Source: Hymenobacter radiodurans
Lineage (GTDB): Bacteria > Bacteroidota > Bacteroidia > Cytophagales > Hymenobacteraceae
Direction of reading: 5' to 3'
Length of the DNA: 64,000 nt
Assembly (NCBI RefSeq): GCF_004355185.1
Contig: NZ_CP037922.1
Span: forward strand, 2,383,501-2,447,500
Position numbers and translations under genes: made by a program. Positions 46,111 through 55,132 of the stretch are shown here, piece after piece (within the stretch, counting starts at the first letter, position 1; each line of letters begins with the position of its first letter). The notes beneath the pieces are model-generated. The model was not told the DNA's origin. It ran no database searches and was given only the letters and a program-made list of their open reading frames with translations.

Positions 46111-46807
46111 ACAAGCCAAAATGCATAGTATAGTCTTTCCCGTCGGTGATGTGCACGCGTTTAAAGCCTAAAGCTTTGAGGTCGATACACACCTGCTTTA
46201 TGACCGAATCCTTGCTCTGAGCATCAAAGGATGGCGACGACATAATGATGACGTCGGCCTGCTCTCCTACCACGCTAACCTTGGCCTCTACCCCTTTTTG
46301 CAGCAGAACATTCGGTAGTTGGGCAGCATAGTTCTGGCGTTCTTCCATGGCTACAACGTCTTTAGCTACAACCGTTTTGGGCGTAATACTTTCCGCAGCC
46401 AAAGCTGAATCAGGGGGCGTATTCGCTGCTCCAACCGAAGCGGCAGCTTGCTGCATTGTATCAGGTAGGTTAGCCGACGCAGCAGATGCGAGCGGTAACT
46501 TATTATTTAGCTTGTTTGAACGAGAATTAAGGGTAGCACTTAGCTTTTTCGCGGCCGTTGGCGCGTTAAGTGCCTGTTCTTCGTCGCTTTCCTCCTCCTC
46601 GTAGGCTTCCGTGCGCATGGCTGCCAGCAGTCGGCCCGCTTCTCTTTCGCTTGCCTCCGACAGCTCCGCCGCGTAGGCTCCCGCAGCGGCATTTACCCTA
46701 CGTGTATCCTGAGTCCGGGTGGGCCGCGTCCATCTTCCCAACATGAAGGCCCCTAAAAAGGTAAGCAGAGTAATCCCAAGCAAGCCTAAAAGTGAGTTAC
46801 GAGTCAC
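46109..46807 (-). CDS. Hypothetical single-pass membrane protein
   Basis: The 232-residue protein has one N-terminal membrane helix (LLGLLGITLLTFLGAFMLGRW), a long low-complexity acidic and Ser/Ala-rich central region, and a C-terminal region of about 70 residues with beta/alpha character (VLLQKGVEAKVSVVGEQADV, IKQVCIDLKALGFKRVHITDG). It begins with GTG at 46807. I do not recognise the family. Confidence 0.6.
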   Translation of the reverse strand: MTRNSLLGLLGITLLTFLGAFMLGRWTRPTRTQDTRRVNAAAGAYAAELSEASEREAGRLLAAMRTEAYEEEESDEEQALNAPTAAKKLSATLNSRSNKLNNKLPLASAASANLPDTMQQAAASVGAANTPPDSALAAESITPKTVVAKDVVAMEERQNYAAQLPNVLLQKGVEAKVSVVGEQADVIIMSSPSFDAQSKDSVIKQVCIDLKALGFKRVHITDGKDYTMHFGL

Positions 46808-46906
46808 AATCCAAGTAGTAAACAGATAATAGAATGTCCGCCTTTGCTGCAGCCGTTACATGCAAAAGGCAAGAAAGTCTACTATGGCAATCCACAAGCC
46901 AATTGT

Positions 46907-47341
46907 TTAGCTGCGGTGCTTCGTTTCGCCCTCCGTCAACTGCCACCCAAAGTGTTTGCTGAGCATATCCCTCACTTTCTCTTTGGTCAGCGGTTTAGTC
47001 AGAAAGTCCGCTACATGGAGCTGCTGCCCTCGTTCTACATCCTGAGAATTTACAGACGTAGTCAGCATAATGATAACAATGGCCTCTTTTCGCTCCAGCG
47101 GCAGTTGCTGGTAGGAAAACAAAAACTCGAAGCCGTTCATCACGGGCATATTCACGTCCAACAGAATCAGGGCCGGACAGGCAGCATCGGGGCAGTGCTG
47201 CTCCAGTAGAGCAAAAGCCTCCTGCCCATTAAGCGCCACCATTAGCTGATCGGCAATGGCTAAATCTTCCAGCAGCCGCTGATTGAGAAAGTTGTTAACG
47301 GGGTCATCGTCCACTAAAAGGATACACGGTAGCTTCTCCAC
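46907..47341 (-). CDS. Stand-alone CheY-like response regulator
   Basis: The 144-residue protein is a single receiver domain with the acidic pocket LVDDDPVNN and the phospho-acceptor Asp in LILLDVNMPVMNGFEF, plus Thr in MLTTSVNS and Lys in DFLTKPLTKEKV. No output domain follows. It starts with GTG at 47341. No kinase is adjacent; the orphan kinase at 3412 is a possible but unsupported partner. Confidence 0.9.
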   Translation of the reverse strand: MEKLPCILLVDDDPVNNFLNQRLLEDLAIADQLMVALNGQEAFALLEQHCPDAACPALILLDVNMPVMNGFEFLFSYQQLPLERKEAIVIIMLTTSVNSQDVERGQQLHVADFLTKPLTKEKVRDMLSKHFGWQLTEGETKHRS

Positions 47342-47475
47342 GCAAATACCTAATTATAGATGTTGGGATAAATTAAGGATTGTTGTTTCCCTTGAAAGTG
47401 ACTCCTTGGGGGCAAATCTAAGGTTTAAACTGAACAGCAGACTCGTTACTATCTAACTATATAACCATTATGCCT

Positions 47476-48537
47476 TTAGCCTACTATGGCACTCAGTGGC
47501 ACAGGGTGTAGCATCAGAAATACTAGCTCGCGCAAAATCTCTCCTTCCGTCATCGAGCCCGACTCGATGCCCTTGCTCTGCGCATCGGCGCGGCGCAGCA
47601 GATGAATGATGTCGCGCGTGCGCTGAAAGCTATAGTTGCGCATTGCCAGTTGCGCATCTTTCTGCTGAAAGGTGTTGACCATACCCAGCTTTTTAAAGTC
47701 GGCGTCCGAGGGATTGCCAATCTGGTGCAGCACGAGCAGTTTGGTAAAAAAGCCAAACAGCAGTGTCAGGTTAGGAATAATTGGATTGGCTTTCGGATTC
47801 GCCTCGAAGTAATGCAGAATTCGGTTGGCCTTCAGCACATCGCGCTGCACCAGAGCCCGCTGCAACTCGAAGATGTTGTAGTCTTTGCTGATGCCCACCA
47901 GGCGCTGTACCAAGTCCTCGTCGATGGCCTGGCCGGGCTTCACGTTGAGCAAAAGCTTGTCGATTTCATTGGTCAGCCGCCCCAAGTCGGGCCCAATGTA
48001 TTCACTGAGCATCGCCACGGCCTGGGGGGCAATTTGCTGCTGTTTACTGCGCACGTAGCTTGTGAGCCAGGGCGCAACTTGGTTATCGTAGAGCTTTTTG
48101 CTGGTCAGCACCGCCGCGTGCTTGGTCATCGCTTTGGCCAGCGCCTTGCGGCCGTCCAGGGTTTTATGCTTGTAGCAAAATACGAGGACGGTGCTGGCAA
48201 GCGGATTTTTCAGGTAAGCCTCAAAAAACGGATAGCTGCTCTCCCGCTCCAAGTCGGCTACCGACTGCGCTTCCTTCACAATGACCACCGAGCGCTCTGC
48301 CATCATCGGAAAGCGCCGCGCCTGCCCCAGAATAGTGGCCGTGTCCACATCCTTGCCATAGAGCACCACTTGGTTGAAGCCGCGCTCATGCTCCGGCATC
48401 ACGCTTTTCTCGATGATGTCGGCAATCAGATCAATGTAATAGGGCTCCTCCCCTTGCAGGAAATAAATGGGCGCATACTGCCGCTGCTGGAGCTGCTTTA
48501 AGATCTCGTCGGGGCTGAAGTTGGGCACTTCGGTCAA
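47476..48537 (-). CDS. holA: DNA polymerase III subunit delta
   Basis: The 353-residue protein has the delta-subunit start (PIYFLQGEEPYYIDLIADII), RRFPMMAERSVVIVKEAQ, LTNEIDKLLLNV and the C-terminal helical collar (RNYSFQRTRDIIHLL). It loads the beta clamp as part of the clamp loader. The start codon appears to be TTG at 48537 (or GTG three codons later). It is divergent from tyrS. The iterated motif lies in frame at 48022-48034. Confidence 0.9.
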   Translation of the reverse strand: MTEVPNFSPDEILKQLQQRQYAPIYFLQGEEPYYIDLIADIIEKSVMPEHERGFNQVVLYGKDVDTATILGQARRFPMMAERSVVIVKEAQSVADLERESSYPFFEAYLKNPLASTVLVFCYKHKTLDGRKALAKAMTKHAAVLTSKKLYDNQVAPWLTSYVRSKQQQIAPQAVAMLSEYIGPDLGRLTNEIDKLLLNVKPGQAIDEDLVQRLVGISKDYNIFELQRALVQRDVLKANRILHYFEANPKANPIIPNLTLLFGFFTKLLVLHQIGNPSDADFKKLGMVNTFQQKDAQLAMRNYSFQRTRDIIHLLRRADAQSKGIESGSMTEGEILRELVFLMLHPVPLSAIVG

Positions 48538-48583
48538 ATGTCGGGTTTAACTATTGCTTAAACACTTTTACTTCTAAGCCCGG

Positions 48584-48622
48584 CAAAGGTAAAGCTACGA
48601 CGCGCCCCACCGCTTACCTTTG
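48584..48622. promoter_or_regulatory. Divergent -7 promoter elements for holA and tyrS
   Basis: CAAAGGTA at 48584-48591 is TACCTTTG on the minus strand, 47 bases before the holA start. TACCTTTG at 48615-48622 is on the plus strand, 71 bases before the tyrS start. Both match TAnnTTTG. Clear -33 TTG elements are not seen. Confidence 0.45.
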
Positions 48623-48692
48623 CCTCAGAAATGGTTGAATGTTGGCAAACTGCCATCATTTGACATTATAACAGACAAAACTTTTTCTTGCT

Positions 48693-50006
48693 TTGAACCT
48701 ACTCGACGAACTCCGCTGGCGCGGAATGCTGCACGATACCATGCCCGGCACCGCTGAGCATCTAGCCGAAAATCAGCCCATCAGCGGCTATATTGGCTTC
48801 GATCCCACGGCGGCTTCCCTGCACATTGGCAACTTGGCCACCATTATGCTGCTGGTGCATTTGCAGCGCGCCGGGCACCGACCGGTAGCACTGGTAGGCG
48901 GCGCCACCGGCATGATTGGCGACCCATCGGGTAAGTCGGCAGAGCGCAACCTGTTGAACGAAGACACGCTGCGGGGCAACCAGGCTGGGATACGGGCGCA
49001 GTTGGAAAAATTCCTAGAGTTTAATGACAGCCCCACCGGAGCCGTGGTGGTCAATAATTACGACTGGTTTAAGGAGATTGGCTTCCTGCAATTCCTGCGC
49101 GATGTAGGCAAGCACATTACCGTGAACTACATGATGGCCAAAGACTCAGTGAAGCGCCGCCTAGGCACTCCAGAGGCCGAAGGCGAGCAGCGCGCCGATG
49201 GTCTTTCCTACACCGAGTTCAGCTATCAACTGTTGCAGGGCTACGACTTTAGTCATCTGTATAAAACCCTGAACTGCACCCTGCAGATGGGCGGCTCCGA
49301 CCAGTGGGGCAACATCACCACCGGGACTGAGCTTATCCGTCGCCTTGATGGTGGCAAGGCTTTCGCGCTAACCTGCCCGTTAGTCACCAAGGCCGATGGC
49401 ACCAAGTTTGGCAAGTCGGAAGGCGGCAACGTTTGGCTTTCCCCGCAGATGACCTCGCCCTACCAGTTCTACCAGTTCTGGCTTAATGCCGCCGACGCCG
49501 ACACCAGCCGCCTTATTCGGGTATTCACCCTGCTCAGCGAGGCCGAAATTCTGGAGCTGGAAACCCAGCATGCCCCAGCCCCGCACCAGCGCATTCTGCA
49601 AAAAGCATTGGCCAAAGATGTAACCATCCGCGTGCATTCCCTTGAGGCCTACGAGGCCGCCGTTGCTGCCTCCGAAATCCTCTTCGGCAAAGGTGAACTG
49701 GAAGATTTGCAGCGCCTCGACGAAGCTACATTGCTCGACGTATTCGCCGGCGTACCTCGCCTGGAGGTGTCGCGTGAGCAAGCCAGCAGCCTACTAGTAG
49801 CCGATTTGCTCAGTGAAGCCACGCAGTATCAAATCTTTCCTTCCAAAAGCGAGGTTAAAAAGATGATTCAGGGTGGCGGCGTGAGCCTAAACCGGCAGAA
49901 AGTAGCCGCTGCTGATCAATCTGTATCGGAGCTTCCTTTGTTGCAGAATAAGTATCTGGTGGCCCAGAAAGGCAAGAAGAACTACTTCCTCATTGCTTTG
50001 GTCTAG
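48693..50006 (+). CDS. tyrS: Tyrosyl-tRNA synthetase
   Basis: The 437-residue protein has [13 protein letters not shown], the class I HIGH motif as [13 protein letters not shown], the KMSKS-equivalent KFGKSEGGN and an S4 RNA-binding domain at the C-terminus ([17 protein letters not shown]). It starts with TTG at 48693, supported by the normal family N-terminus starting there. It is convergent with the SPFH gene and ends with a shared terminator. Confidence 0.95.
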   Translation: MNLLDELRWRGMLHDTMPGTAEHLAENQPISGYIGFDPTAASLHIGNLATIMLLVHLQRAGHRPVALVGGATGMIGDPSGKSAERNLLNEDTLRGNQAGIRAQLEKFLEFNDSPTGAVVVNNYDWFKEIGFLQFLRDVGKHITVNYMMAKDSVKRRLGTPEAEGEQRADGLSYTEFSYQLLQGYDFSHLYKTLNCTLQMGGSDQWGNITTGTELIRRLDGGKAFALTCPLVTKADGTKFGKSEGGNVWLSPQMTSPYQFYQFWLNAADADTSRLIRVFTLLSEAEILELETQHAPAPHQRILQKALAKDVTIRVHSLEAYEAAVAASEILFGKGELEDLQRLDEATLLDVFAGVPRLEVSREQASSLLVADLLSEATQYQIFPSKSEVKKMIQGGGVSLNRQKVAAADQSVSELPLLQNKYLVAQKGKKNYFLIALV

Positions 50007-50065
50007 GACAGTGATCTACTCAGGTTTGCTTCGTATGTAGACCGAAGAACTATTTCTACCAGCAC

Positions 50066-50100
50066 AAAAAAGCCCCCAGTAATCATCTGGGGGCTTTTTT
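50066..50100. terminator. Motif-built bidirectional terminator
   Basis: AAAAAAGCCCCCAG and CTGGGGGCTTTTTT form a perfect 14-bp stem with a 7-base loop. It terminates tyrS on the plus strand and the SPFH gene on the minus strand. Both arms have the iterated motif sequence with five G or C. Confidence 0.93.
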
Positions 50101-50119
50101 ACATATTAAGTACTACGAA

Positions 50120-51016
50120 TTATTTACCTGCCGTTCCAGCAGGCAGTTGCAGTAGGAACTGGCTACCGCTGCCACCGCTACCCGAAGTATAAGCCGGCAC
50201 GGCGCTTCCACCCTTTTCCCAGGCCTCAATCCAGCGCATTTGTACCAGCAGCGGCGTGAGTGACTGTTGCTGCTTTTCGTTGGCATAAGCTTGGGCGTCG
50301 GCCGCAATGCGAATTGATTTGGCCCGGCCTTCAGCCTCCGCGATATTAATTCGTGCCTGCGCTTCCGCCTGCCGAATCCGGTTCTCCGTTTGCAGACCCG
50401 TTTGCACCGCTGTATTCTTAGCGTCAATAGCGGCTTTCAGGCTAGCTGGTGGCTCCAACTTGGTAGTAATTTGCTGCACGGTGAAGCCCATAGTCTGGAG
50501 CTGACTTACGAGGTTAGCCTTCACTTGCGCCTCGTAGCTGCCCCGGTTGCTGATGAGGCTGTCGGCGGTGTAGCGGTTGGTAGCGACGCGGTAGGCCTCG
50601 TACACGGCTGTTTTCAGAAAACCGTCTTCAATATCAGGCAATGGCCGCCGATACTGCCGGAAGATGTCATCCACCTTATCCGACTGGATAAAATAGTTGA
50701 GGCTGGGCGCCACGCCAAAGCCCGAGCCGTCCTTACTCTGCACTTCAAACTCTTCGTATTCCTTGTGTTGGGTATACACCGGAAACTCGTACACGGCGGT
50801 GCTCAACGGCGTATAAAACACCCAACCCGTCGTGTAGGTGATATCGTCAACGCCTCGGGAGGAGCCCGCAAGGTTTACTTTAATACCCACATTGCCGGCG
50901 TCGATGCGCTCTACTTTGATCAGGCTGCAGCCTGCAATGGTCGCTACTAATAATAAGCTGCCAAAAACGACAGGCTTAAGCCAGCGGCGGTTAGAATTTT
51001 GTAGAAGATCGGTCAT
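50120..51016 (-). CDS. SPFH/prohibitin family lipoprotein-like membrane protein
   Basis: The start is ATG at 51016 (MTDLLQNSNRRWLKPVVFG). A membrane segment is followed by a Cys (LLLVATIAGCSLIKVE), perhaps a lipobox. The SPFH domain follows (DAGNVGIKVNLAGSSRGVDD) and then a long coiled coil (IRQAEAQARINIAEAEGRAK). The 298-residue protein resembles bacterial prohibitins, which form large membrane scaffolds. It overlaps the small membrane gene upstream by 26 bases. Confidence 0.85.
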   Translation of the reverse strand: MTDLLQNSNRRWLKPVVFGSLLLVATIAGCSLIKVERIDAGNVGIKVNLAGSSRGVDDITYTTGWVFYTPLSTAVYEFPVYTQHKEYEEFEVQSKDGSGFGVAPSLNYFIQSDKVDDIFRQYRRPLPDIEDGFLKTAVYEAYRVATNRYTADSLISNRGSYEAQVKANLVSQLQTMGFTVQQITTKLEPPASLKAAIDAKNTAVQTGLQTENRIRQAEAQARINIAEAEGRAKSIRIAADAQAYANEKQQQSLTPLLVQMRWIEAWEKGGSAVPAYTSGSGGSGSQFLLQLPAGTAGK

Positions 51017-51260
51017 TAAAGGAAGATGGTGGAGTAGAAGATGAATGCGATAAGAAGCGGACAAGGGCACGCGCGGCCTGATAAACCGAGAAAGCTACGC
51101 TCATAGCCAGCACCGAAAGCCCTATGACTCCCCAACCCAACCACCAGTCGGAAGGGCGGCTAAGCCAGTCAAGAAACAAGGGCACCGTGTAAGGCAGCAC
51201 ACCGCCGTAGAACAGGAGCCAAGCACCGATCCACAGAGGCAACGTGTGTTTAGTAGGCAT
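50991..51260 (-). CDS. Small hypothetical membrane protein
   Basis: The start is ATG at 51260, giving 89 residues with two hydrophobic helices (TLPLWIGAWLLFYGGVLPY and WWLGWGVIGLSVLAMSVAF) and a Ser-rich C-terminus. Its end overlaps the SPFH start, so the two are probably co-translated. Function is unknown. Confidence 0.5.
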   Translation of the reverse strand: MPTKHTLPLWIGAWLLFYGGVLPYTVPLFLDWLSRPSDWWLGWGVIGLSVLAMSVAFSVYQAARALVRFLSHSSSTPPSSFNDRSSTKF

Positions 51261-51395
51261 ATCAGGTAGCTTAAGCCAGTAGATAATGCCGCAATATCTA
51301 AACTGTTGTATACACCACCTAATGCTAGGGAACAGACATACGCATTCGTCGGCAAATCCTCCCCCTGACAATCCATTTAAACTCTTACGGTAAAT

Positions 51396-51430
51396 AAAAA
51401 AGCCCCCAGAGACTATCTGAGGGGCTTTTA
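51396..51430 (-). terminator. Motif-built terminator of the histone-like gene
   Basis: AAAAAAGCCCCCAGA (51396-51410) pairs with TCTGAGGGGCTTTT (51417-51430). The right arm has an A interrupting the G-run. On the minus strand the stem ends in a T-run. Confidence 0.8.
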
Positions 51431-51473
51431 AGCACTAGCATATCCGGAATCCGAAGAGTCCGAATACGCTGAA

Positions 51474-51731
51474 TTACTTCTTCTTTGCTGGAGCAGCTTT
51501 CTTGGCAGCAGCTGGAGCGGCTTTCTTAGCAGTTGGAGCGGCTTTGGCTGCCTCACCACCAGTGTTCTTCATGTTCTGCACTTCCGTGCGAATCTCTTGG
51601 GCCATGTTCTTCAACTCCTGCATGCCTTTGCGCACGCGGGTACCGGCGGCCGAGTTCTGCTTGTCGTAAAACTTGTCGAAGTCACCCTCGAGTGACATTA
51701 CTAGGTCCTTGAGCTTGCTAAAATTGTTCAT
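51474..51731 (-). CDS. Histone H1-like small basic protein
   Basis: The start is ATG at 51731 (MNNFSKLKDLVMSLEGDFDK), giving 85 residues. The N-terminal half is a charged helix (LKNMAQEIRTEVQNM). The C-terminus is a Lys/Ala/Pro tail (KKAAPAAAKKAAPAKKK) like histone H1/Hc1 tails. Such proteins bind DNA non-specifically in many Bacteroidota. It is a strong nucleoid-protein candidate and is followed by its own terminator. Confidence 0.75.
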   Translation of the reverse strand: MNNFSKLKDLVMSLEGDFDKFYDKQNSAAGTRVRKGMQELKNMAQEIRTEVQNMKNTGGEAAKAAPTAKKAAPAAAKKAAPAKKK

Positions 51732-51921
51732 TGGAAATGGGTTTATGGGGAAGAAAGGTTGTTGTTGACTGGCTCTAATATACAGGGATTTCAAATACAA
51801 GCAATATTTCTATTTTTTTTCTAAAACGCCCCCTAACGCTTACCAAGGCGATTTTTACCCCTCATACACCCAAACCAAACCCCAAATACAGACGAACTCA
51901 CATCAATATAATACAAAAAAT

Positions 51922-51952
51922 AACGCCGACAACCCGTAAGGCTGTCGGCGTT
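51922..51952 (-). terminator. Terminator of the PLP-enzyme gene
   Basis: AACGCCGACA and TGTCGGCGTT form a 10-bp stem; on the minus strand it is followed by ATTTTTTG. It lies 27 bases after the stop codon at 51979. Confidence 0.85.
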
Positions 51953-51978
51953 TATTATTCTCTTATTTGCTAAAATGA

Positions 51979-53223
51979 CTAGGCTTGCACCGATGCAGTT
52001 GTCTTGGAATATAGGCCCTTATTGAGCTTTTCCGCTACCGCTTCAAAGGCTGTAATGGTCTGGCGCACGTCTTCCAACGTATGCACAGCCGTTGGGATCA
52101 GGCGGAGCATAATTACGCCCTTTGGAACTACCGGATACACCACGATAGAGCAGAAAATACCGTGATTTTCGCGTAAATCGAAGGTTATTTGGGTTGCATC
52201 GGGTATCTCACCGCTCAGAAACACAGGAGTCACTGGCGACTGCGTAGTACCGATATTGAAGCCCTTTTCGCGCAAACCACTCTGCAAAGCTCTCACTACG
52301 GTCCAGAGATTTTCTTTCAGCTCCGGCTGGGTGCGCAGGAGCTCCAAACGCTTCATTGCACCCACTACAAGCGGCATAGGCAACGATTTGGCGAAAATCT
52401 GGCTACGCATATTGTATCGCAAATATTCAATTACGCTCTCAGGGCCCGCTACGAAGGCTCCGATGCTCGCCATGCTCTTCGCAAACGTTGAAAAATAAAG
52501 ATCAATGCCGTCCTGAACGCCCTGTTCTTCGCCCGCTCCAGCGCCTGTAGCGCCCATTGTGCCGAATCCGTGCGCATCGTCAACGAGCAACCGGAACTGG
52601 TATTTCTCCTTCAGCGCAACCACTTCACGCAGGTTGCCCTGGTTACCCGACATGCCGAACACGCCCTCGGTAATTACGAGAATACCGCCGCCGGTTTCGC
52701 CCACCATGCGGGTAGCCCGCTGTAGCTGCTTCTCCAAGCTTTCCATATCATTGTGCGGATACACAAAGCGCTTGCCCTGGTGCAACCGTACTCCATCAAT
52801 GATGCAGGCATGCGACTCGGCGTCGTACACAATCACATCGTGGCGGTTCACCACGGCATCGATGATAGACACGATGCCTTGATAACCAAAGTTGAGCAGC
52901 AATGCATCGGGCTTCTTCACGAAGTCGGCCAGTTCAGCCTCCAGCTGCTCGTGCAGGTTGGAGTTGCCACTCATAATACGAGCACCCATGGGCGTGCCCA
53001 TGCCCCACTCAACGGCCGATTCGCCATCTACTCGGCGCACCTCCGGGTGATTGGCTAGTCCTAGGTAGTTATTGAGGCTCCAGGTGAGCACTTCCTTCCC
53101 GCGGAAAATCATGCGGGGCTTGATTTCGCCTTCTAGCTTGGGAAAGGTAAAGTAGCCGTGCGCGTAATGCGAGTGGCTGCCCAATGGGCCGCGGTTGGAA
53201 GCAATCTTCTCGAAAAGATCCAC
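51979..53223 (-). CDS. Alpha-oxoamine synthase family PLP enzyme (serine palmitoyltransferase or cysteate acyltransferase type)
   Basis: The preferred start is GTG at 53223 (VDLFEKIASNRGPLGSHSHY), about 414 residues; an open frame extends to 53292. PLP-binding features are DDAHGFGTMG and the Schiff-base Lys in FSTFAKSMASIGAF, with SLNNYLGLANHPEV and GARIMSGNSNLHEQLEAEL typical of the family that condenses an amino acid with a fatty acyl-CoA. In Bacteroidota this group makes sphingolipids from serine or sulfonolipids from cysteate. The substrate cannot be decided here, and the glycine/threonine pathway (glycine C-acetyltransferase) is also possible. Confidence 0.82.
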   Translation of the reverse strand: MDLFEKIASNRGPLGSHSHYAHGYFTFPKLEGEIKPRMIFRGKEVLTWSLNNYLGLANHPEVRRVDGESAVEWGMGTPMGARIMSGNSNLHEQLEAELADFVKKPDALLLNFGYQGIVSIIDAVVNRHDVIVYDAESHACIIDGVRLHQGKRFVYPHNDMESLEKQLQRATRMVGETGGGILVITEGVFGMSGNQGNLREVVALKEKYQFRLLVDDAHGFGTMGATGAGAGEEQGVQDGIDLYFSTFAKSMASIGAFVAGPESVIEYLRYNMRSQIFAKSLPMPLVVGAMKRLELLRTQPELKENLWTVVRALQSGLREKGFNIGTTQSPVTPVFLSGEIPDATQITFDLRENHGIFCSIVVYPVVPKGVIMLRLIPTAVHTLEDVRQTITAFEAVAEKLNKGLYSKTTASVQA

Positions 53224-53289
53224 GGAGGAATAAATTAAATGTGAAACGAATACGGCAGTAGCATACTGGGCACAACCACCGGGTTTGTG

Positions 53290-53297
53290 CAAAGTTA
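53290..53297 (-). promoter_or_regulatory. Candidate promoter of the PLP-enzyme gene
   Basis: CAAAGTTA is TAACTTTG on the minus strand, matching TAnnTTTG, with a TTTG about 23 bases upstream. The distance favours the GTG start at 53223 over the longer frame. Confidence 0.45.
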
Positions 53298-53355
53298 TGG
53301 CAATTCACGGAGGTAACTGCCAAAGACGCGGCTTTCTACTTGGCTAGAGCAGCAC

Positions 53356-53370
53356 AAAAATGCCCCCCAG
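53356..53370. repeat. Iterated G6 motif upstream of accC
   Basis: AAAAATGCCCCCCAG lies about 155 bases before the accC start, in the region between divergent genes. It has no second arm. Confidence 0.7.
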
Positions 53371-53522
53371 CACTTCTCCGAGCCGACAGAATGGTGTTTC
53401 TTTGGGCTAAGTTAGCGGTAAATCCTGCCTTGTCAGTTTCCAGTATAGCACAAAAAACTGACTTTATTATCCGTCTAAGCTGGCAGCCCCTTACTATTAC
53501 GAGCCAAATCCCACCCCACTTC

Positions 53523-55034
53523 ATGAAGCAAATCAAAAAACTACTGGTCGCCAACCGGGGCGAAATCGCACTCCGCGTATTGCGCTCGGCCCGCGAGATG
53601 GGCATCCAGACCGTAGCAATCTATAGTGAAGCCGACCGCCAGGCCCTGCACGTGCGCTATGCCGATGAGGCTGTGTGCGTGGGTGGCCCCCAATCGAGCG
53701 AGAGCTACCTGCGCGGCGACAAGATTTTGGAAGTGTGCCGCCAGCTTGGCGTAGATGCCATTCACCCTGGCTACGGCTTTCTAAGCGAGAATGCCGCCTT
53801 TGCTCGAAAGGTCAAGGAGGCGGGCCTAATCTTCGTAGGTCCCTCACCGGAAGCCATGGAACTGATGGGCTCTAAGCTGGCGGCCAAAGCCGCCGTGGCC
53901 AATTTCAACATCCCGATGGTGCCCGGTACCGAGGAGGCCATCACGGATGTGGAAGCGGCCAAAGTAGTAGCTCGTCAAGTTAGCTTTCCTATTCTTATTA
54001 AAGCATCTGCGGGTGGTGGTGGCAAGGGCATGCGCATCGTGAATGCCGAGAATGAGTTTGAGGAGCAAATGCAGCTGGCCGTATCGGAAGCTACCAGTGC
54101 CTTTGGCGATGGTGCCGTCTTTATTGAGAAGTATATCGGGTCGCCCCGCCACATTGAAATTCAGGTGCTGGGTGACGAGCACGGCAATATTGTGCACCTG
54201 TTTGAGCGCGAATGCAGCATACAGCGTCGCCATCAGAAGGTAATTGAGGAAGCACCATCCTCAGTGCTTACGCCCGAGCTACGCGAAAGAATGGGCCGCG
54301 CGGCCGTTGATGTAGCGCGTGCCTGCAACTACACTGGAGCGGGCACAGTAGAATTTCTGCTCGACGAGAACCATAATTTCTATTTTCTGGAGATGAATAC
54401 TCGCCTCCAAGTAGAGCACCCTGTAACGGAGCAAATTACTGGGCTTGACCTCGTAAAAGAACAAATTCGGGTGGCACAGGGCGAGTCTCTCCCCTTCCAG
54501 CAGACCGATCTAACCATAACCGGCCACGCCCTCGAACTGCGTGTGTACGCCGAAGACCCAGCTAACAACTTTTTGCCCGACATTGGTACGCTCACTACCT
54601 ATGTGCGTCCCCAGGGCCCCGGTGTGCGGGTCGACGACGGCTTTGAGCAGGGCATGGACATTCCAATCTATTACGACCCCATGATTGCCAAGCTCATCAC
54701 CTTTGGTAAAGACCGTGCGGAAGCTATTGCCCGCATGCTCCGCGCCATCGACGAGTACCAGATTACGGGCATCGAAACTACGCTTTCGTTTGGCCGCTAT
54801 GTACTTCAGCACCCAGCCTTCGTGGGGGGCAATTTTGACACAAATTTTATCCGCGACCATTTCACGCCCGCCGATTTGTCCCTCAAAACAGATGACGAAG
54901 CGGAAATCACCAGGTTAGCCGCCGTACTCGGCGCTATGCTGCTCACCCAGAAGAAAGCGCCAGTAGCTACTGCCGCAACGGAAGCTTCCGGAACGGGTTC
55001 GGGGTGGAAACGGAACCGATTAGGAGTGCGGTAA
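53523..55034 (+). CDS. accC: Biotin carboxylase subunit of an acyl-CoA carboxylase
   Basis: The true start is ATG at 53523 (MKQIKKLLVANRGEIALRVL); earlier in-frame codons are non-coding. The 503-residue protein has the ATP-grasp domain with KASAGGGGKGMRIV, catalytic GDEHGNIVHLFERECSIQRRHQKVIEEAPS, NYTGAGTVEFLLDENHNFYFLEMN and the C-terminal extension. It carboxylates biotin in acetyl- or propionyl-CoA carboxylase. The short C-terminal extension (TEASGTGSGWKRNRLGVR) lacks a biotin-lipoyl domain. No biotin carrier gene is adjacent. The iterated motif lies in frame at 54823-54836. Confidence 0.94.
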   Translation: MKQIKKLLVANRGEIALRVLRSAREMGIQTVAIYSEADRQALHVRYADEAVCVGGPQSSESYLRGDKILEVCRQLGVDAIHPGYGFLSENAAFARKVKEAGLIFVGPSPEAMELMGSKLAAKAAVANFNIPMVPGTEEAITDVEAAKVVARQVSFPILIKASAGGGGKGMRIVNAENEFEEQMQLAVSEATSAFGDGAVFIEKYIGSPRHIEIQVLGDEHGNIVHLFERECSIQRRHQKVIEEAPSSVLTPELRERMGRAAVDVARACNYTGAGTVEFLLDENHNFYFLEMNTRLQVEHPVTEQITGLDLVKEQIRVAQGESLPFQQTDLTITGHALELRVYAEDPANNFLPDIGTLTTYVRPQGPGVRVDDGFEQGMDIPIYYDPMIAKLITFGKDRAEAIARMLRAIDEYQITGIETTLSFGRYVLQHPAFVGGNFDTNFIRDHFTPADLSLKTDDEAEITRLAAVLGAMLLTQKKAPVATAATEASGTGSGWKRNRLGVR

Positions 55035-55047
55035 TACAACTCAGGTT

Positions 55048-55100
55048 TAAGCACAACAAAAAAGCCCAGCTGAATCGGCTGGGCTTTTTTGTTGTGCTTA
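55048..55100. terminator. Strong bidirectional terminator between accC and bshB1
   Basis: A perfect 23-bp stem (TAAGCACAACAAAAAAGCCC to AGC, then its complement) surrounds a seven-base loop TGAATCG. It has AAAAAA/TTTTTT inside the stem. It ends both convergent genes. Confidence 0.95.
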
Positions 55101-55132
55101 TGAAGGGTAAGAGAATCGAAGTCTCAGCCGCG

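Noticed and set aside
53340..53522. N-terminal extension of accC
   Set aside because: Biotin carboxylases begin at the KKLLVANRGEIALR segment; the upstream codons include an intergenic motif copy and lack family similarity.
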